Assembly (NCBI RefSeq): GCF_026340655.1
Contig: NZ_JAPEOZ010000001.1
Span: 6,572,001 to 6,636,000 of the forward strand
DNA length: 64,000 nt
Origin: Streptomyces sp. NBC_01275
Lineage (GTDB): Bacteria > Actinomycetota > Actinomycetes > Streptomycetales > Streptomycetaceae
Direction of reading: 5' to 3'
Positions 32,029 to 39,612 of this stretch are shown here, piece after piece; within the stretch, counting starts at the first letter, position 1, and each line of letters begins with the position of its first letter. The translations under genes were made by a program, and so were the position numbers. Below the pieces are notes generated by a model, which did not search any database, was not told where the DNA came from, and saw only the letters and a list, made by a program, of their open reading frames with translations.

Positions 32029-32421
32029 ATGTCGCTCGACGTCTCACCGGCCCTACTCGAACAGGCCGAGCGAGGCGAGGTCGACGAAGCGGAATTCGTC
32101 GACTGCGTCCGGACCTCCCTGCCCTACGCGTGGGAGATGGTCAGCTCTCTGGTGGCCCAGCTGAAGGTGGACGGCGGAGACTTCGCCGACAACCAGACGC
32201 CCCCGCCGGACGAGCAGGCACGCGGGCAGTTGCTGCGCGCGCTCGCGAGTGACGCCATACGCGGTGCGCTTCAGCGGCACTTCGGTGTGCGGCTGGCCTT
32301 CCAGAACTGCCACCGGGTGGCGGTGTTCCCGCTGGAGTCCGCTGTCGACGAGAAGCTCGCCCGTTTCACCTCGATCCGCAGCCAGGTGCTGAACCAGTCC
32401 CCGGAATTCCGGGACTGCTGA
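32029..32421 (+). CDS. SCO5389-family protein
   Basis: The 130-residue soluble protein starts at ATG 32029 behind GAGAGGAG. Two halves are visible: an acidic helical N-terminus (LLEQAERGEVDEAEFVDCVRTSLPYAWEMV) and a second part with the ring-like RHFGVRLAFQNCHRVAVFP. The family is named after its S. coelicolor member and is confined to Streptomyces relatives; its function is not known to me. It converges on the oxidoreductase gene. Confidence 0.85.
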   Translation: MSLDVSPALLEQAERGEVDEAEFVDCVRTSLPYAWEMVSSLVAQLKVDGGDFADNQTPPPDEQARGQLLRALASDAIRGALQRHFGVRLAFQNCHRVAVFPLESAVDEKLARFTSIRSQVLNQSPEFRDC

Positions 32422-32436
32422 CACGTGAGCCTGCTG

Positions 32437-32483
32437 CTTGCCGCTCCTGACGCGGGAGGGTTCATCAGTACGGGAGCGGCAAG
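32437..32483. terminator. Bidirectional terminator
   Basis: CTTGCCGCTCC (32437-32447) pairs over 11 bases with GGAGCGGCAAG (32473-32483), between convergent genes. The loop is 25 bases. Confidence 0.7.
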
Positions 32484-32504
32484 CTTCACGGTCGGCTGGG
32501 CTGT

Positions 32505-33533
32505 TCACCGGAGGTGGGGGAGCACCTCCGAGCCCAGCCGCCGTACGTTCTCCTCGGTGGCCGCCAGGTCGCCGGAGCCCTCGACGAGCAGCGCGAAGCG
32601 CGAGATCCCGGTCCGTTCGCTGGTCGCGGCGAGGCGGTCGACGCACAGCCGCGGGGTGCCCACCGGGTGCAGCCCGCAGAGCAGTTCGGTGTACGCCACC
32701 GGGTCCCGCATGGAGCGGGCGCGACCGTCCACCGTCACATGGGCGTCGAGCCCCTGCTTCAGCCAGCCCGGCATCGCCTTCACGAGCGTCTCCGCCGCGT
32801 CCGTGCGCCGGTCCGCGATCTGGCAGACGCCCGCGGAGACATGGGCCGCGCCGCGGATCTCGTCCCCGGACCTTCCGGCCGCGTGCGCGTACGTGCGCCA
32901 CAGGGCGACCATCTCGGCCTTCTCCTCGTCTCCGACGTGCATCCCGAGCAGCATCGGCAGCCCGCGCTCGGCGGCCAGCCGCACGCTCGCCGGCGAGGTG
33001 CACGCGACGACGACCTCCGGACCCCCGGCGTCCGTCAGAGCTTCCGACGGGCGTGGTACGACGGTGACTTCACGGAAGCGGAAACGGTCCCCGTCGGCCC
33101 CCACCGAGGGTTCGCGCAGCCAGCGCACCAGCAGATCGAGTGATTCCGGGAACGCCTGCTCGTACGCCTCCAGGCCCGAGCCGAACACCTCCAGGTCGAC
33201 CCACGGGCCGCCGCGCCCCACGCCCAGCGAGAAGCGGCCGCCGCTCGTCAGGTGCAGCAGCGCGGCCTGTTCGCCGAGGGCGACCGGATGGACGGTGGGC
33301 AGTACGCTGACCGCCGTGCCGACCCGGATGCGCCGGGTCCGGCCCAGCAGCAACGCGGCCAGCGTCACGGCGGACGGGCATGTGCCGTACGGCACGAAGT
33401 GGTGCTCGGCCAGCCAGACCGAGTCGAGACCCGCCTCCTCGGCGACCTCGGCGGAGCGGACCGCGCGGTGCAGCGCCTCCCCCTGGCCCTGTCCCGGGAA
33501 CTGGGCTCCCAACACGAAACTTCCAACGCGCAT
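32505..33533 (-). CDS. Luciferase-like (F420/FMN-dependent) monooxygenase family protein
   Basis: This is a 342-residue TIM-barrel protein of the bacterial luciferase-like family. Motifs include SVWLAEHHF, GTAVSVLPTVHPVALGEQAALL and FSLGVGRG. The family uses FMNH2 or reduced F420; the substrate cannot be read from sequence. ATG 33533 follows AGGAAAG; the frame is open further upstream but lacks a plausible start signal. Confidence 0.88.
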   Translation of the reverse strand: MRVGSFVLGAQFPGQGQGEALHRAVRSAEVAEEAGLDSVWLAEHHFVPYGTCPSAVTLAALLLGRTRRIRVGTAVSVLPTVHPVALGEQAALLHLTSGGRFSLGVGRGGPWVDLEVFGSGLEAYEQAFPESLDLLVRWLREPSVGADGDRFRFREVTVVPRPSEALTDAGGPEVVVACTSPASVRLAAERGLPMLLGMHVGDEEKAEMVALWRTYAHAAGRSGDEIRGAAHVSAGVCQIADRRTDAAETLVKAMPGWLKQGLDAHVTVDGRARSMRDPVAYTELLCGLHPVGTPRLCVDRLAATSERTGISRFALLVEGSGDLAATEENVRRLGSEVLPHLR

Positions 33534-33666
33534 GGACTTTCCTGCTTCCTTGGCCCCGACTCGGAGCTCCCCCACCGGGCATAACCGTCTGACACGTGCC
33601 GAGGACACGGCCTGGCGAAGAGATTTGCGGATTGTCTGCAGAATCAGGTGTCCGGGAGGGCGACTT

Positions 33667-33685
33667 GTGGGGATCTGCTCCCCAC
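33667..33685. repeat. Small stem-loop upstream of the zinc-ribbon gene
   Basis: GTGGGGA (33667-33673) and TCCCCAC (33679-33685) pair perfectly around five bases. It lies just upstream of the promoter candidate at 33713-33741. Confidence 0.4.
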
Positions 33686-33712
33686 CTCTACCCCCGTTCG
33701 CGCCGCGTAGGC

Positions 33713-33741
33713 TGGAACACGAACCATGCTTCCTGTATAGC
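33713..33741 (+). promoter_or_regulatory. Candidate promoter for the zinc-ribbon gene
   Basis: TGGAAC (33713-33718), a 17-base spacer, then TATAGC (33736-33741), 15 bases before the GTG start. Confidence 0.35.
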
Positions 33742-33756
33742 CCCGTGAGGTGTCCT

Positions 33757-34089
33757 GTGTCCCCGCGTCGCAACCGTCCCAAGGGTGAGGGCTCGTCCGG
33801 CCAGAGTGCCGAGGACGACCGCTCGAGCCGTTACGGCGGCTGGCAGTCCTCGGAGAGCTGGCACGGCGAGGAGTGGAGCGTGCGGCATGTGGCCGGGGCG
33901 AGTGCGCAGGGCAAGACGTACCGCTGTCCCGGCTGCGACCAGATGATCCCCGACGGGGTGCCGCATGTCGTCGTCTGGCCCGAGCACTCGGGCGTCGACG
34001 AGCGCCGCCACTGGCACAAGGCCTGCTGGAACGCACGGGACCGCCGCACCCCCGGGGTGCAGCGGTCCCGTAACGCGCCGAGGTTCTAG
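33757..34089 (+). CDS. Small protein with putative zinc-binding motif
   Basis: The 110-residue product starts at GTG 33757 behind GAGG. The N-terminal half is charged and probably disordered. The C-terminal half has YRCPGCDQMIPDG, then HVVVWPEH, RRHWHKACW, a Cys/His set that could bind zinc like a treble-clef finger. Homologues are sometimes labelled ATP/GTP-binding, for which I see no motif. It sits between an oxidoreductase and ABC genes without an obvious partner. Confidence 0.75.
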   Translation: MSPRRNRPKGEGSSGQSAEDDRSSRYGGWQSSESWHGEEWSVRHVAGASAQGKTYRCPGCDQMIPDGVPHVVVWPEHSGVDERRHWHKACWNARDRRTPGVQRSRNAPRF

Positions 34090-34111
34090 GACGGCAGGTT
34101 CTGGAGGGGGA

Positions 34112-34972
34112 TCACACGTCCCGCTTCTCCAGCAGGGCGAAAGCGCCGCCGAACACCACGGCCGTCACGCCCAGCGCGATCCACAGCGGGTCCCAGCCGG
34201 ACGGGCCGCTGTCGCTGAGCGAGGTCGAGTAGAAGACGCTGAGCTGGTTCGGGATGGAGTACTCGAACAGGGCCTGGCGCAGATCCTCCAGCGAGGACGA
34301 GAACATGAAGATCGCGATGACCAGCGGGGCCAGCATGAGGCCGATCATGATGGTGATCGCGCCGGCCGAGTGCCGGATCACCGAGCCGACCGCGAGCGAG
34401 AGCAGCCCGAGCAGCGCGATGTAGAGGGACACGCCGAAGGTGGCCTTCAGCCACTCACCGCCGGAGGGCTTCTTGGCGTCGCTCAGCAGGCCCACGTCCA
34501 CCATGGCGACGAACGCCGACGACGCGAGCGTCACCACGAAGGCGACCGTGAAGAACACGATCCCCTTCGCCACGAGGACCCGGCCGCGCGAGGGGCACGC
34601 CACCATCGTGGTCCGGATCATGCCGGTGCCGTACTCCGAGGCCGTGGTCAGCACGCCGAGCGTGATGACGCACATGCTGCCCAGGAGCAGCCCGAAGAAG
34701 CCGAACGACAGCGCGTTCTCGCCCCGCAGGTCGCTCTCCGAGGAGTTCGAGGCGACGACCAGGGCGGCCAGCAGCCCGATGCCGACGACGAGCACGACGA
34801 ACACGCCCAGCGTCCAGATCGTCGAGCGCACCGACCGGATCTTCGTCCACTCCGAGGCGACGGCATGCCCGAGGTGCGTGCGCACGATCGGGATCGGCGA
34901 GGTGTAGGCGGGACCGGGCGCCCCCTGCCAGACGGGCGCGGCCTGCGGCGACGGGTACTGCGGGGTGCTCAT
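34112..34972 (-). CDS. ABC-2 type transporter permease
   Basis: The 286-residue product has a Pro-rich cytoplasmic N-terminus, then SEWTKIRSVRSTIWTL and six transmembrane segments. This is the common actinobacterial ABC-2 permease layout, with TASEYGTGMIRTT in the first cytoplasmic region. The ATG overlaps the stop of the ATPase gene (ATGA). The substrate is unknown. It is a paralogue of the protein encoded at 36673-37443. Confidence 0.9.
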   Translation of the reverse strand: MSTPQYPSPQAAPVWQGAPGPAYTSPIPIVRTHLGHAVASEWTKIRSVRSTIWTLGVFVVLVVGIGLLAALVVASNSSESDLRGENALSFGFFGLLLGSMCVITLGVLTTASEYGTGMIRTTMVACPSRGRVLVAKGIVFFTVAFVVTLASSAFVAMVDVGLLSDAKKPSGGEWLKATFGVSLYIALLGLLSLAVGSVIRHSAGAITIMIGLMLAPLVIAIFMFSSSLEDLRQALFEYSIPNQLSVFYSTSLSDSGPSGWDPLWIALGVTAVVFGGAFALLEKRDV

Positions 34973-36456
34973 CGGGCGTCCTCGGTCTTGGTCGGGTCGT
35001 CGTCGGCGACGGGAGCCTGCACGGCGGCGGAGGGCGCCTGCGCGGGCGCGCCGGGAGCCTTGGTGAGGGAGGCGGGCGCGGCGGCCGGTGCGGCGGGAGC
35101 TGCGGCCGGAGCCGAGGGCGGGACCGCCGGCGCCGAGGCCGGTACGGCCGGGCTCGCTGCCGGCGCCTGGCTCGCGGGCGCGGCGACCGCGGCTGCCGCC
35201 GGACTGCCGGCCGGCTGCGCCGGAGCGGTGCCGGGGGCGGTGCCCGGGGCCTGGACGGGTGCCTGCGCCGGAGCCGGGGCCTGCGCCGACGCCTGGCCGA
35301 AGGCCTGTCCCGGGGCCTGGGCGTACGGGTTGGGGCCGTTCGGGGTCGGGGTGGGGGCGGGGGCGCCCGGGGCGCCGTACGCGCCGTAGGAGGCCGCGGG
35401 AGGGGTCTGGGCGGGGTGCGGGGGCGCGTAGCCCTGTGGGGGCGGCGGGGCGTACCAGCCGGGCTGGCCCTGGCCCGGTACCGGCATGGGCGGTTGGGCG
35501 CCGGGCGGCAGGGGCTGCTGGAGGCCGGCCTTCTGGTCGATGGTCGACCGGTAGTCGACGGCGTTCTGCGTCATCCGCATGTACGCCTCCTCCAGCGACG
35601 CCTGATGCGGCGACAGCTCCCACAGCCGTACGTCGCTGTCGTGGGCGATGTCGCTGATGCGGGGGAGGGCGAGCCCCGTGACGCGCAGCGCGCCGTCCAC
35701 CTCGGGCAGGACGTGACCGCCCGCCTCGGTGAGCGCGGAGGCGAGCTTCTCGCGCAGCTGCGGCTCGGTGTGCGGGGTGCGCACGCGCGCGAAGTCGGCG
35801 GAGTTGGCCGAGATGAAGTCGGTGACGCTCATGTCGGCGAGCAGCTGTCCGCGTCCGATGACGATCAGGTGGTCCGCGGTCAGCGCCATCTCGCTCATGA
35901 GGTGCGAGGAGACGAAGACGGTACGGCCCTCCGCGGCGAGCGCCTTCATCAGGTTGCGCACCCACAGGATGCCCTCCGGGTCGAGGCCGTTGACCGGCTC
36001 GTCGAAGAGCAGCACCTGGGGGTCGCCGAGCAGCGCGGCGGCGATGCCGAGCCGCTGCCCCATGCCCAGGGAGAAACCCTTGGAGCGTTTTCTCGCCACA
36101 TCCTGCAGCCCGACCACGCCGAGCACCTCGTCGACCCGGCGGGCCGGGATGCCGGACAGCTGGGCCAGACAGAGCAGGTGGTTGCGGGCGTGCCGGCCGC
36201 CGTGCACGGCCTTGGCGTCCAGCAGGGCGCCGACCTGGCGGGGCGCGTTGGGCAGTTTGCGGTACGGGTAGCCGCCGATCGTCACCGTCCCGGCGGTCGG
36301 GTTGTCCAGGCCGAGGATCATCCGCATGGTCGTGGACTTGCCCGACCCGTTGGGTCCGAGGAACCCGGTCACGGCGCCGGGCCGCACCTGGAAGGAAAGG
36401 TTGTACACAGCGGTCTTGTCGCCGTACCGCTTGGTCAGGCCGACAGCCTCGATCAT
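34969..36456 (-). CDS. ABC transporter ATP-binding protein with long Pro/Ala tail
   Basis: This is a 495-residue protein. The ATPase domain (about 1-225) has Walker A GPNGSGKST, signature FSLGMGQRLGIAAAL and Walker B LLFDEPVNGLD. A DUF4162-like part ends near 305. The remaining 190 or so residues are almost only Pro, Ala, Gly, Gln and Ser, ending in acidic DDDPTKTED. The paralogue at 37446 lacks that tail. ATG 36456 was preferred; an upstream in-frame GTG at 36465 is possible. It forms an exporter with the next gene. Confidence 0.9.
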   Translation of the reverse strand: MIEAVGLTKRYGDKTAVYNLSFQVRPGAVTGFLGPNGSGKSTTMRMILGLDNPTAGTVTIGGYPYRKLPNAPRQVGALLDAKAVHGGRHARNHLLCLAQLSGIPARRVDEVLGVVGLQDVARKRSKGFSLGMGQRLGIAAALLGDPQVLLFDEPVNGLDPEGILWVRNLMKALAAEGRTVFVSSHLMSEMALTADHLIVIGRGQLLADMSVTDFISANSADFARVRTPHTEPQLREKLASALTEAGGHVLPEVDGALRVTGLALPRISDIAHDSDVRLWELSPHQASLEEAYMRMTQNAVDYRSTIDQKAGLQQPLPPGAQPPMPVPGQGQPGWYAPPPPQGYAPPHPAQTPPAASYGAYGAPGAPAPTPTPNGPNPYAQAPGQAFGQASAQAPAPAQAPVQAPGTAPGTAPAQPAGSPAAAAVAAPASQAPAASPAVPASAPAVPPSAPAAAPAAPAAAPASLTKAPGAPAQAPSAAVQAPVADDDPTKTEDAR

Positions 36457-36514
36457 GCTCCGCACCCATCGAAAGGTTCAGGACAGCAGGGCACACGCCC
36501 CCGTAAGGGTTAGG

Positions 36515-36545
36515 AGGATAGCGAGGCGCTGACGGTTCCGCTCAA
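36515..36545 (-). promoter_or_regulatory. Candidate promoter of the first ABC operon
   Basis: On the minus strand TTGAGC (36545-36540), 19 bases, then TATCCT (36520-36515). The spacer is a little long. Confidence 0.35.
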
Positions 36546-36644
36546 ATGAAAGCAAAGAGCGAAGGGAGAAGCCCACGGATCGAAGCCCAAGCGTTACGCG
36601 GCGCGGAGCGAGAGCCGCAGGGGGAGCGGAAGCCGAGCCGCAGC

Positions 36645-36670
36645 GGAAGCCGGAGCCGGAGCCGGAGCCG
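36645..36670. repeat. Short GGAGCC tandem repeat
   Basis: Three perfect GGAGCC hexamers (36652-36669) preceded by GGAAGC, immediately after the stop codon of the second ABC permease. Confidence 0.6.
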
Positions 36671-36672
36671 CC

Positions 36673-37443
36673 TCACGCGTCCCGCCTCTTCAGCAGCGTG
36701 TAGCCGCCGACGAGGGCGACCGCCACCCACACCGCCATGATCGCCAGGCCGCCCCAGGGCCCGTAGGGGGTGTCGTCGTCGACCGGTGTGACCACCTGCA
36801 TGATCTTGCTGCCGGCCTGGTCGGGCAGATACCGGCCGATCTTCTTCGTCGCGGAGACGTTGCCGAGGATGTTGGAGATCAGGAAGAAGAACGGCATCAG
36901 GATGCCCAGCGACAGCATCGGCGAGCGCAGCATCACCGCGACGCCCATGGAGAACACGGCGATGAGGGTCATGTAGATCCCGCCGCCGATGACCGCGCGC
37001 AGCACGCCGGGGTCGCCGATCTCCGCCCGGTGCGAGCCGAGCATCGCCTGCCCCAGGAAGAACGCGACGAAGCTGGTGGCGAGCCCGACGACCAGACAGA
37101 GCCCGGCGGCCACCGCGATCTTGCTGAACAGGAAGGTCCCGCGCTGCGGCACGGCGGCCAGCGAGGTGCGGATCATGCCGGTGCTGTACTCGTTGGACAC
37201 GACCAGCACCCCGAACACGATCATCGCGAGCTGGCCGAGGCTCATCCCGGCGAAGCTGATGAACGTCGGGTCGAAGGAGAGCCGGTCGTTCCGGCTCATC
37301 TTGTCGAACTCGTTCCTCGAAAGCGCCGAGATCAGCATGCCGAGGGCGACGGTCACGAACACGGCGAGGGAGAGCGTCCACACCGTGGACGCCACCGACC
37401 GGATCTTGGTCCACTCGGACCGCACGACCTGGGTCGCCGCCAT
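36673..37443 (-). CDS. ABC-2 type transporter permease
   Basis: The 256-residue product starts MAATQVVRSEWTKIRSVAST, with six membrane segments and VVSNEYSTGMIRTSL. It is a clear paralogue of the permease at 34112, without its Pro-rich N-terminus. It begins two bases after the ATPase stop codon. Confidence 0.9.
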   Translation of the reverse strand: MAATQVVRSEWTKIRSVASTVWTLSLAVFVTVALGMLISALSRNEFDKMSRNDRLSFDPTFISFAGMSLGQLAMIVFGVLVVSNEYSTGMIRTSLAAVPQRGTFLFSKIAVAAGLCLVVGLATSFVAFFLGQAMLGSHRAEIGDPGVLRAVIGGGIYMTLIAVFSMGVAVMLRSPMLSLGILMPFFFLISNILGNVSATKKIGRYLPDQAGSKIMQVVTPVDDDTPYGPWGGLAIMAVWVAVALVGGYTLLKRRDA

Positions 37444-37445
37444 GA

Positions 37446-38405
37446 TCAGCTCCTCGTCCAGTCGTCGCCCCACGGCTGCCTTCGCAGTTCCGCGGGCGTC
37501 TCGCTGTGCGCGTGGTATTCCACCGACTCCGCGGTGAGCTGCATGAACGCCTCCTCCAGGGAGGCCTGCTGCGGACTCAGCTCATGCAGCACGAGCTGGT
37601 GCCGGGCGGCCAGCTCCCCGATGTGCTCGGGCTTGCTCCCGTCGACCTCCAGCACCCCGCTGCCGGTCTCCACGACCGTGATCCCGGCCTCGTGCAGCAC
37701 ATCGAGCAGCCGCTCCCGCTGAGGGCTGCGGATCCGGACGTACGACCGTGAGTTCTGGGTGATGAAGTCGGCCATGGAGGTGTCGGCGAGCAGCCGGCCC
37801 TGGCCGATGACGACCAGATGGTCGGCGGTCAGCGCCATCTCGCTCATCAGGTGGGAGGAGACGAACACCGTCCGGCCCTGGGCGGCCAGCGACTTCATCA
37901 GGTTGCGGATCCAGTGGATGCCCTCGGGGTCGAGGCCGTTGACCGGCTCGTCGAACATCAGGATCCGCGGGTCGCCCAGCAGCGCGCCCGCGATGCCCAG
38001 CCGCTGCCCCATGCCCAGCGAGAACCCCTTGGCCTTCTTCCTCGCCACCGCGGTGAGCCCGACGGTGTCGAGCACCTCGTGCACCCGGCTTCTGGGGATG
38101 CCGTTGCTCTGCGCGAGACAGAGCAGATGGTTGAAGGCGCTGCGCCCGCCGTGCATGGCCTTGGCGTCCAGCAGGGCGCCGATGTACTTCAGGGGGTTCT
38201 TGAGCCGGTCGTAGTGCTTGCCGTCGATCCGTACGTCCCCGGCGGTGGGCCGGTCCAGGCCGAGCAGCATCCGCATGGTGGTGGACTTGCCCGCGCCGTT
38301 CGGGCCGAGGAAGCCCGTGACGATGCCGGGTCTGACGGTGAAGGTGAGGTCGTCGACCGCCAGCTTCTCGCCGTACCGTTTCGTCAGGCCCTCGAGCTCG
38401 ATCAT
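37446..38405 (-). CDS. ABC transporter ATP-binding protein
   Basis: The 319-residue protein has Walker A GPNGAGKST, signature FSLGMGQRLGIAGAL and Walker B LMFDEPVNGLD, plus the SPQQASLEEAFMQLT C-terminal region typical of drug/peptide exporter ATPases. It pairs with the permease that follows. There is no Shine-Dalgarno: TAGCGT ends six bases before the ATG, which would give a leaderless transcript. Confidence 0.92.
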   Translation of the reverse strand: MIELEGLTKRYGEKLAVDDLTFTVRPGIVTGFLGPNGAGKSTTMRMLLGLDRPTAGDVRIDGKHYDRLKNPLKYIGALLDAKAMHGGRSAFNHLLCLAQSNGIPRSRVHEVLDTVGLTAVARKKAKGFSLGMGQRLGIAGALLGDPRILMFDEPVNGLDPEGIHWIRNLMKSLAAQGRTVFVSSHLMSEMALTADHLVVIGQGRLLADTSMADFITQNSRSYVRIRSPQRERLLDVLHEAGITVVETGSGVLEVDGSKPEHIGELAARHQLVLHELSPQQASLEEAFMQLTAESVEYHAHSETPAELRRQPWGDDWTRS

Positions 38406-38411
38406 GCGGCC

Positions 38412-38417
38412 ACGCTA
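38412..38417 (-). promoter_or_regulatory. Candidate -10 box for leaderless ABC transcript
   Basis: TAGCGT on the minus strand, six bases before the ATG at 38405. The same hexamer sits before nucS. Confidence 0.45.
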
Positions 38418-38428
38418 AAGCGCGACGA

Positions 38429-38458
38429 AGCCCCCTGCCACCGGAGTGGCAGAGGGCT
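38429..38458 (-). terminator. filP terminator
   Basis: AGCCCCCTGCCAC (38429-38441) pairs with GTGGCAGAGGGCT (38446-38458) with one mismatch around a CGGA tetraloop. It lies 32 bases after the filP stop. Confidence 0.8.
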
Positions 38459-38490
38459 CCGCAGCTGTTCAGCCGCTGTACCGCGGGAGG

Positions 38491-39429
38491 TTACCGGGAC
38501 TGCTGCGCCGGGACTCCGCGGGAGATCGGCTCGTCGTCCACGGCCGGCGCGCCGGCCGCGGCCACCGCGGCGCCCGTGAGCGTGGCGAGCATCTCGCGGA
38601 CGTTCGTCAGCTGAGCGTTGATCGAGTCGCGGCGGTTGGTGAGAGCCGCCAGCTCGCGCTCCGATTCCGAACGGATCCGGTCCGCCTTGGCGTTGGCGTC
38701 GGCCACGATGTCCTCGGACTGGCGCTGCGCCGTCTCGACGGTCTGGCGGGCACGGCGCTCGGCGTCGGTGCGCAGCTTCTCCGCCTCCAGCCGCAGCTGC
38801 TCCGCGCGGTGCTCGATCTCCGCGAGACGCTTCTCCGCCTTCTGCTGACGGGACGCCAGGTCGCGCTCCGACTGCTCCCGGCGCTTGGCCAGGTTGGTCT
38901 CGAAGTCGGCGGCGGCCTGCGCGGCCTTGGCGCGGGTCTCCTCGAAGAGGGCGTCGGCCTCCTCACGCTTCGACTGCGCGTCCTTCTGCGCCTCCTGGCG
39001 CAGCTGCGACGCGTCGCTCTTGGCCTTCTCGACGATCCGGACGCCCTCGTCCTCGGCCTTGGACTTGCGCTCTGCAGCGAACGATTCTGCGTCGTTGCGC
39101 ACCTGCTGCGCCGCCGACTCGGCGAGCTCGCGGTGCTGCTCGGCCGCGCGACGGGCCTCCTCGCGCAGATCCTTGGCCTCCTCCTCGGCGAGGCGGAGGA
39201 TCTTCTCGACCCGCGCGCCGAGACCGGCGTACGACGGCTCGGCGTCGCTTACCTGTGCCTGGGCGTTCTGCGTTTCGAGGTGGAGCTCCTCGATGCGCTT
39301 TTCCAGAGCAGTGATACGAGCCAGAGCGCTGTCACGGTCGGAGACGAGCTTCGAGATGCGTTCGTCCACCTGAGCGCGGTCGTACCCACGCCGCACAAGC
39401 TCGAAGCCGTAGGGGGAAGTGTCGCTCAT
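38491..39429 (-). CDS. filP: Intermediate-filament-like coiled-coil protein FilP
   Basis: This 312-residue protein is almost wholly coiled coil. A short N-terminal head carries ELVRRGYDRAQVDERI, resembling the DivIVA start motif, and the remainder is Ala/Glu/Arg/Gln-rich rod. FilP forms filaments near hyphal tips and supports cell stiffness and polar growth, together with Scy and DivIVA. ATG 39429 follows AGGAA. It lies next to scy, as in S. coelicolor. Confidence 0.94.
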   Translation of the reverse strand: MSDTSPYGFELVRRGYDRAQVDERISKLVSDRDSALARITALEKRIEELHLETQNAQAQVSDAEPSYAGLGARVEKILRLAEEEAKDLREEARRAAEQHRELAESAAQQVRNDAESFAAERKSKAEDEGVRIVEKAKSDASQLRQEAQKDAQSKREEADALFEETRAKAAQAAADFETNLAKRREQSERDLASRQQKAEKRLAEIEHRAEQLRLEAEKLRTDAERRARQTVETAQRQSEDIVADANAKADRIRSESERELAALTNRRDSINAQLTNVREMLATLTGAAVAAAGAPAVDDEPISRGVPAQQSR

Positions 39430-39469
39430 GGGGTTCCTGTCGAATGAGACCGGTGAGGTGATAGATGGA

Positions 39470-39497
39470 ATCCTAGGGGCCGAAGCGGTGTGTCATA
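39470..39497 (-). promoter_or_regulatory. Candidate filP promoter
   Basis: On the minus strand TATGAC (39497-39492), 16 bases, then TAGGAT (39475-39470), about 40 bases before the ATG. Confidence 0.45.
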
Positions 39498-39612
39498 GAG
39501 CGGATACGTGTTTGATCTGGAGAATGACACCCCTTTTGAGTGGCTAACCTCCGGACGGCTTGCCTAAGACTTGGTTAAAGTCCCCAGATTTCAACGGAAT
39601 CCTCACATTCCG

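Noticed and set aside
32521..32546. GGAGG/CCTCC inverted repeat near the oxidoreductase 3' end
   Set aside because: It lies within codons of the conserved C-terminus (LGSEVLPHL) and is explained by coding.
36546..36740. Arg/Ser-rich 64-codon frame between the two ABC operons
   Set aside because: It is produced by the GGAGCC-type repeats, overlaps the permease gene, and lacks a start signal.
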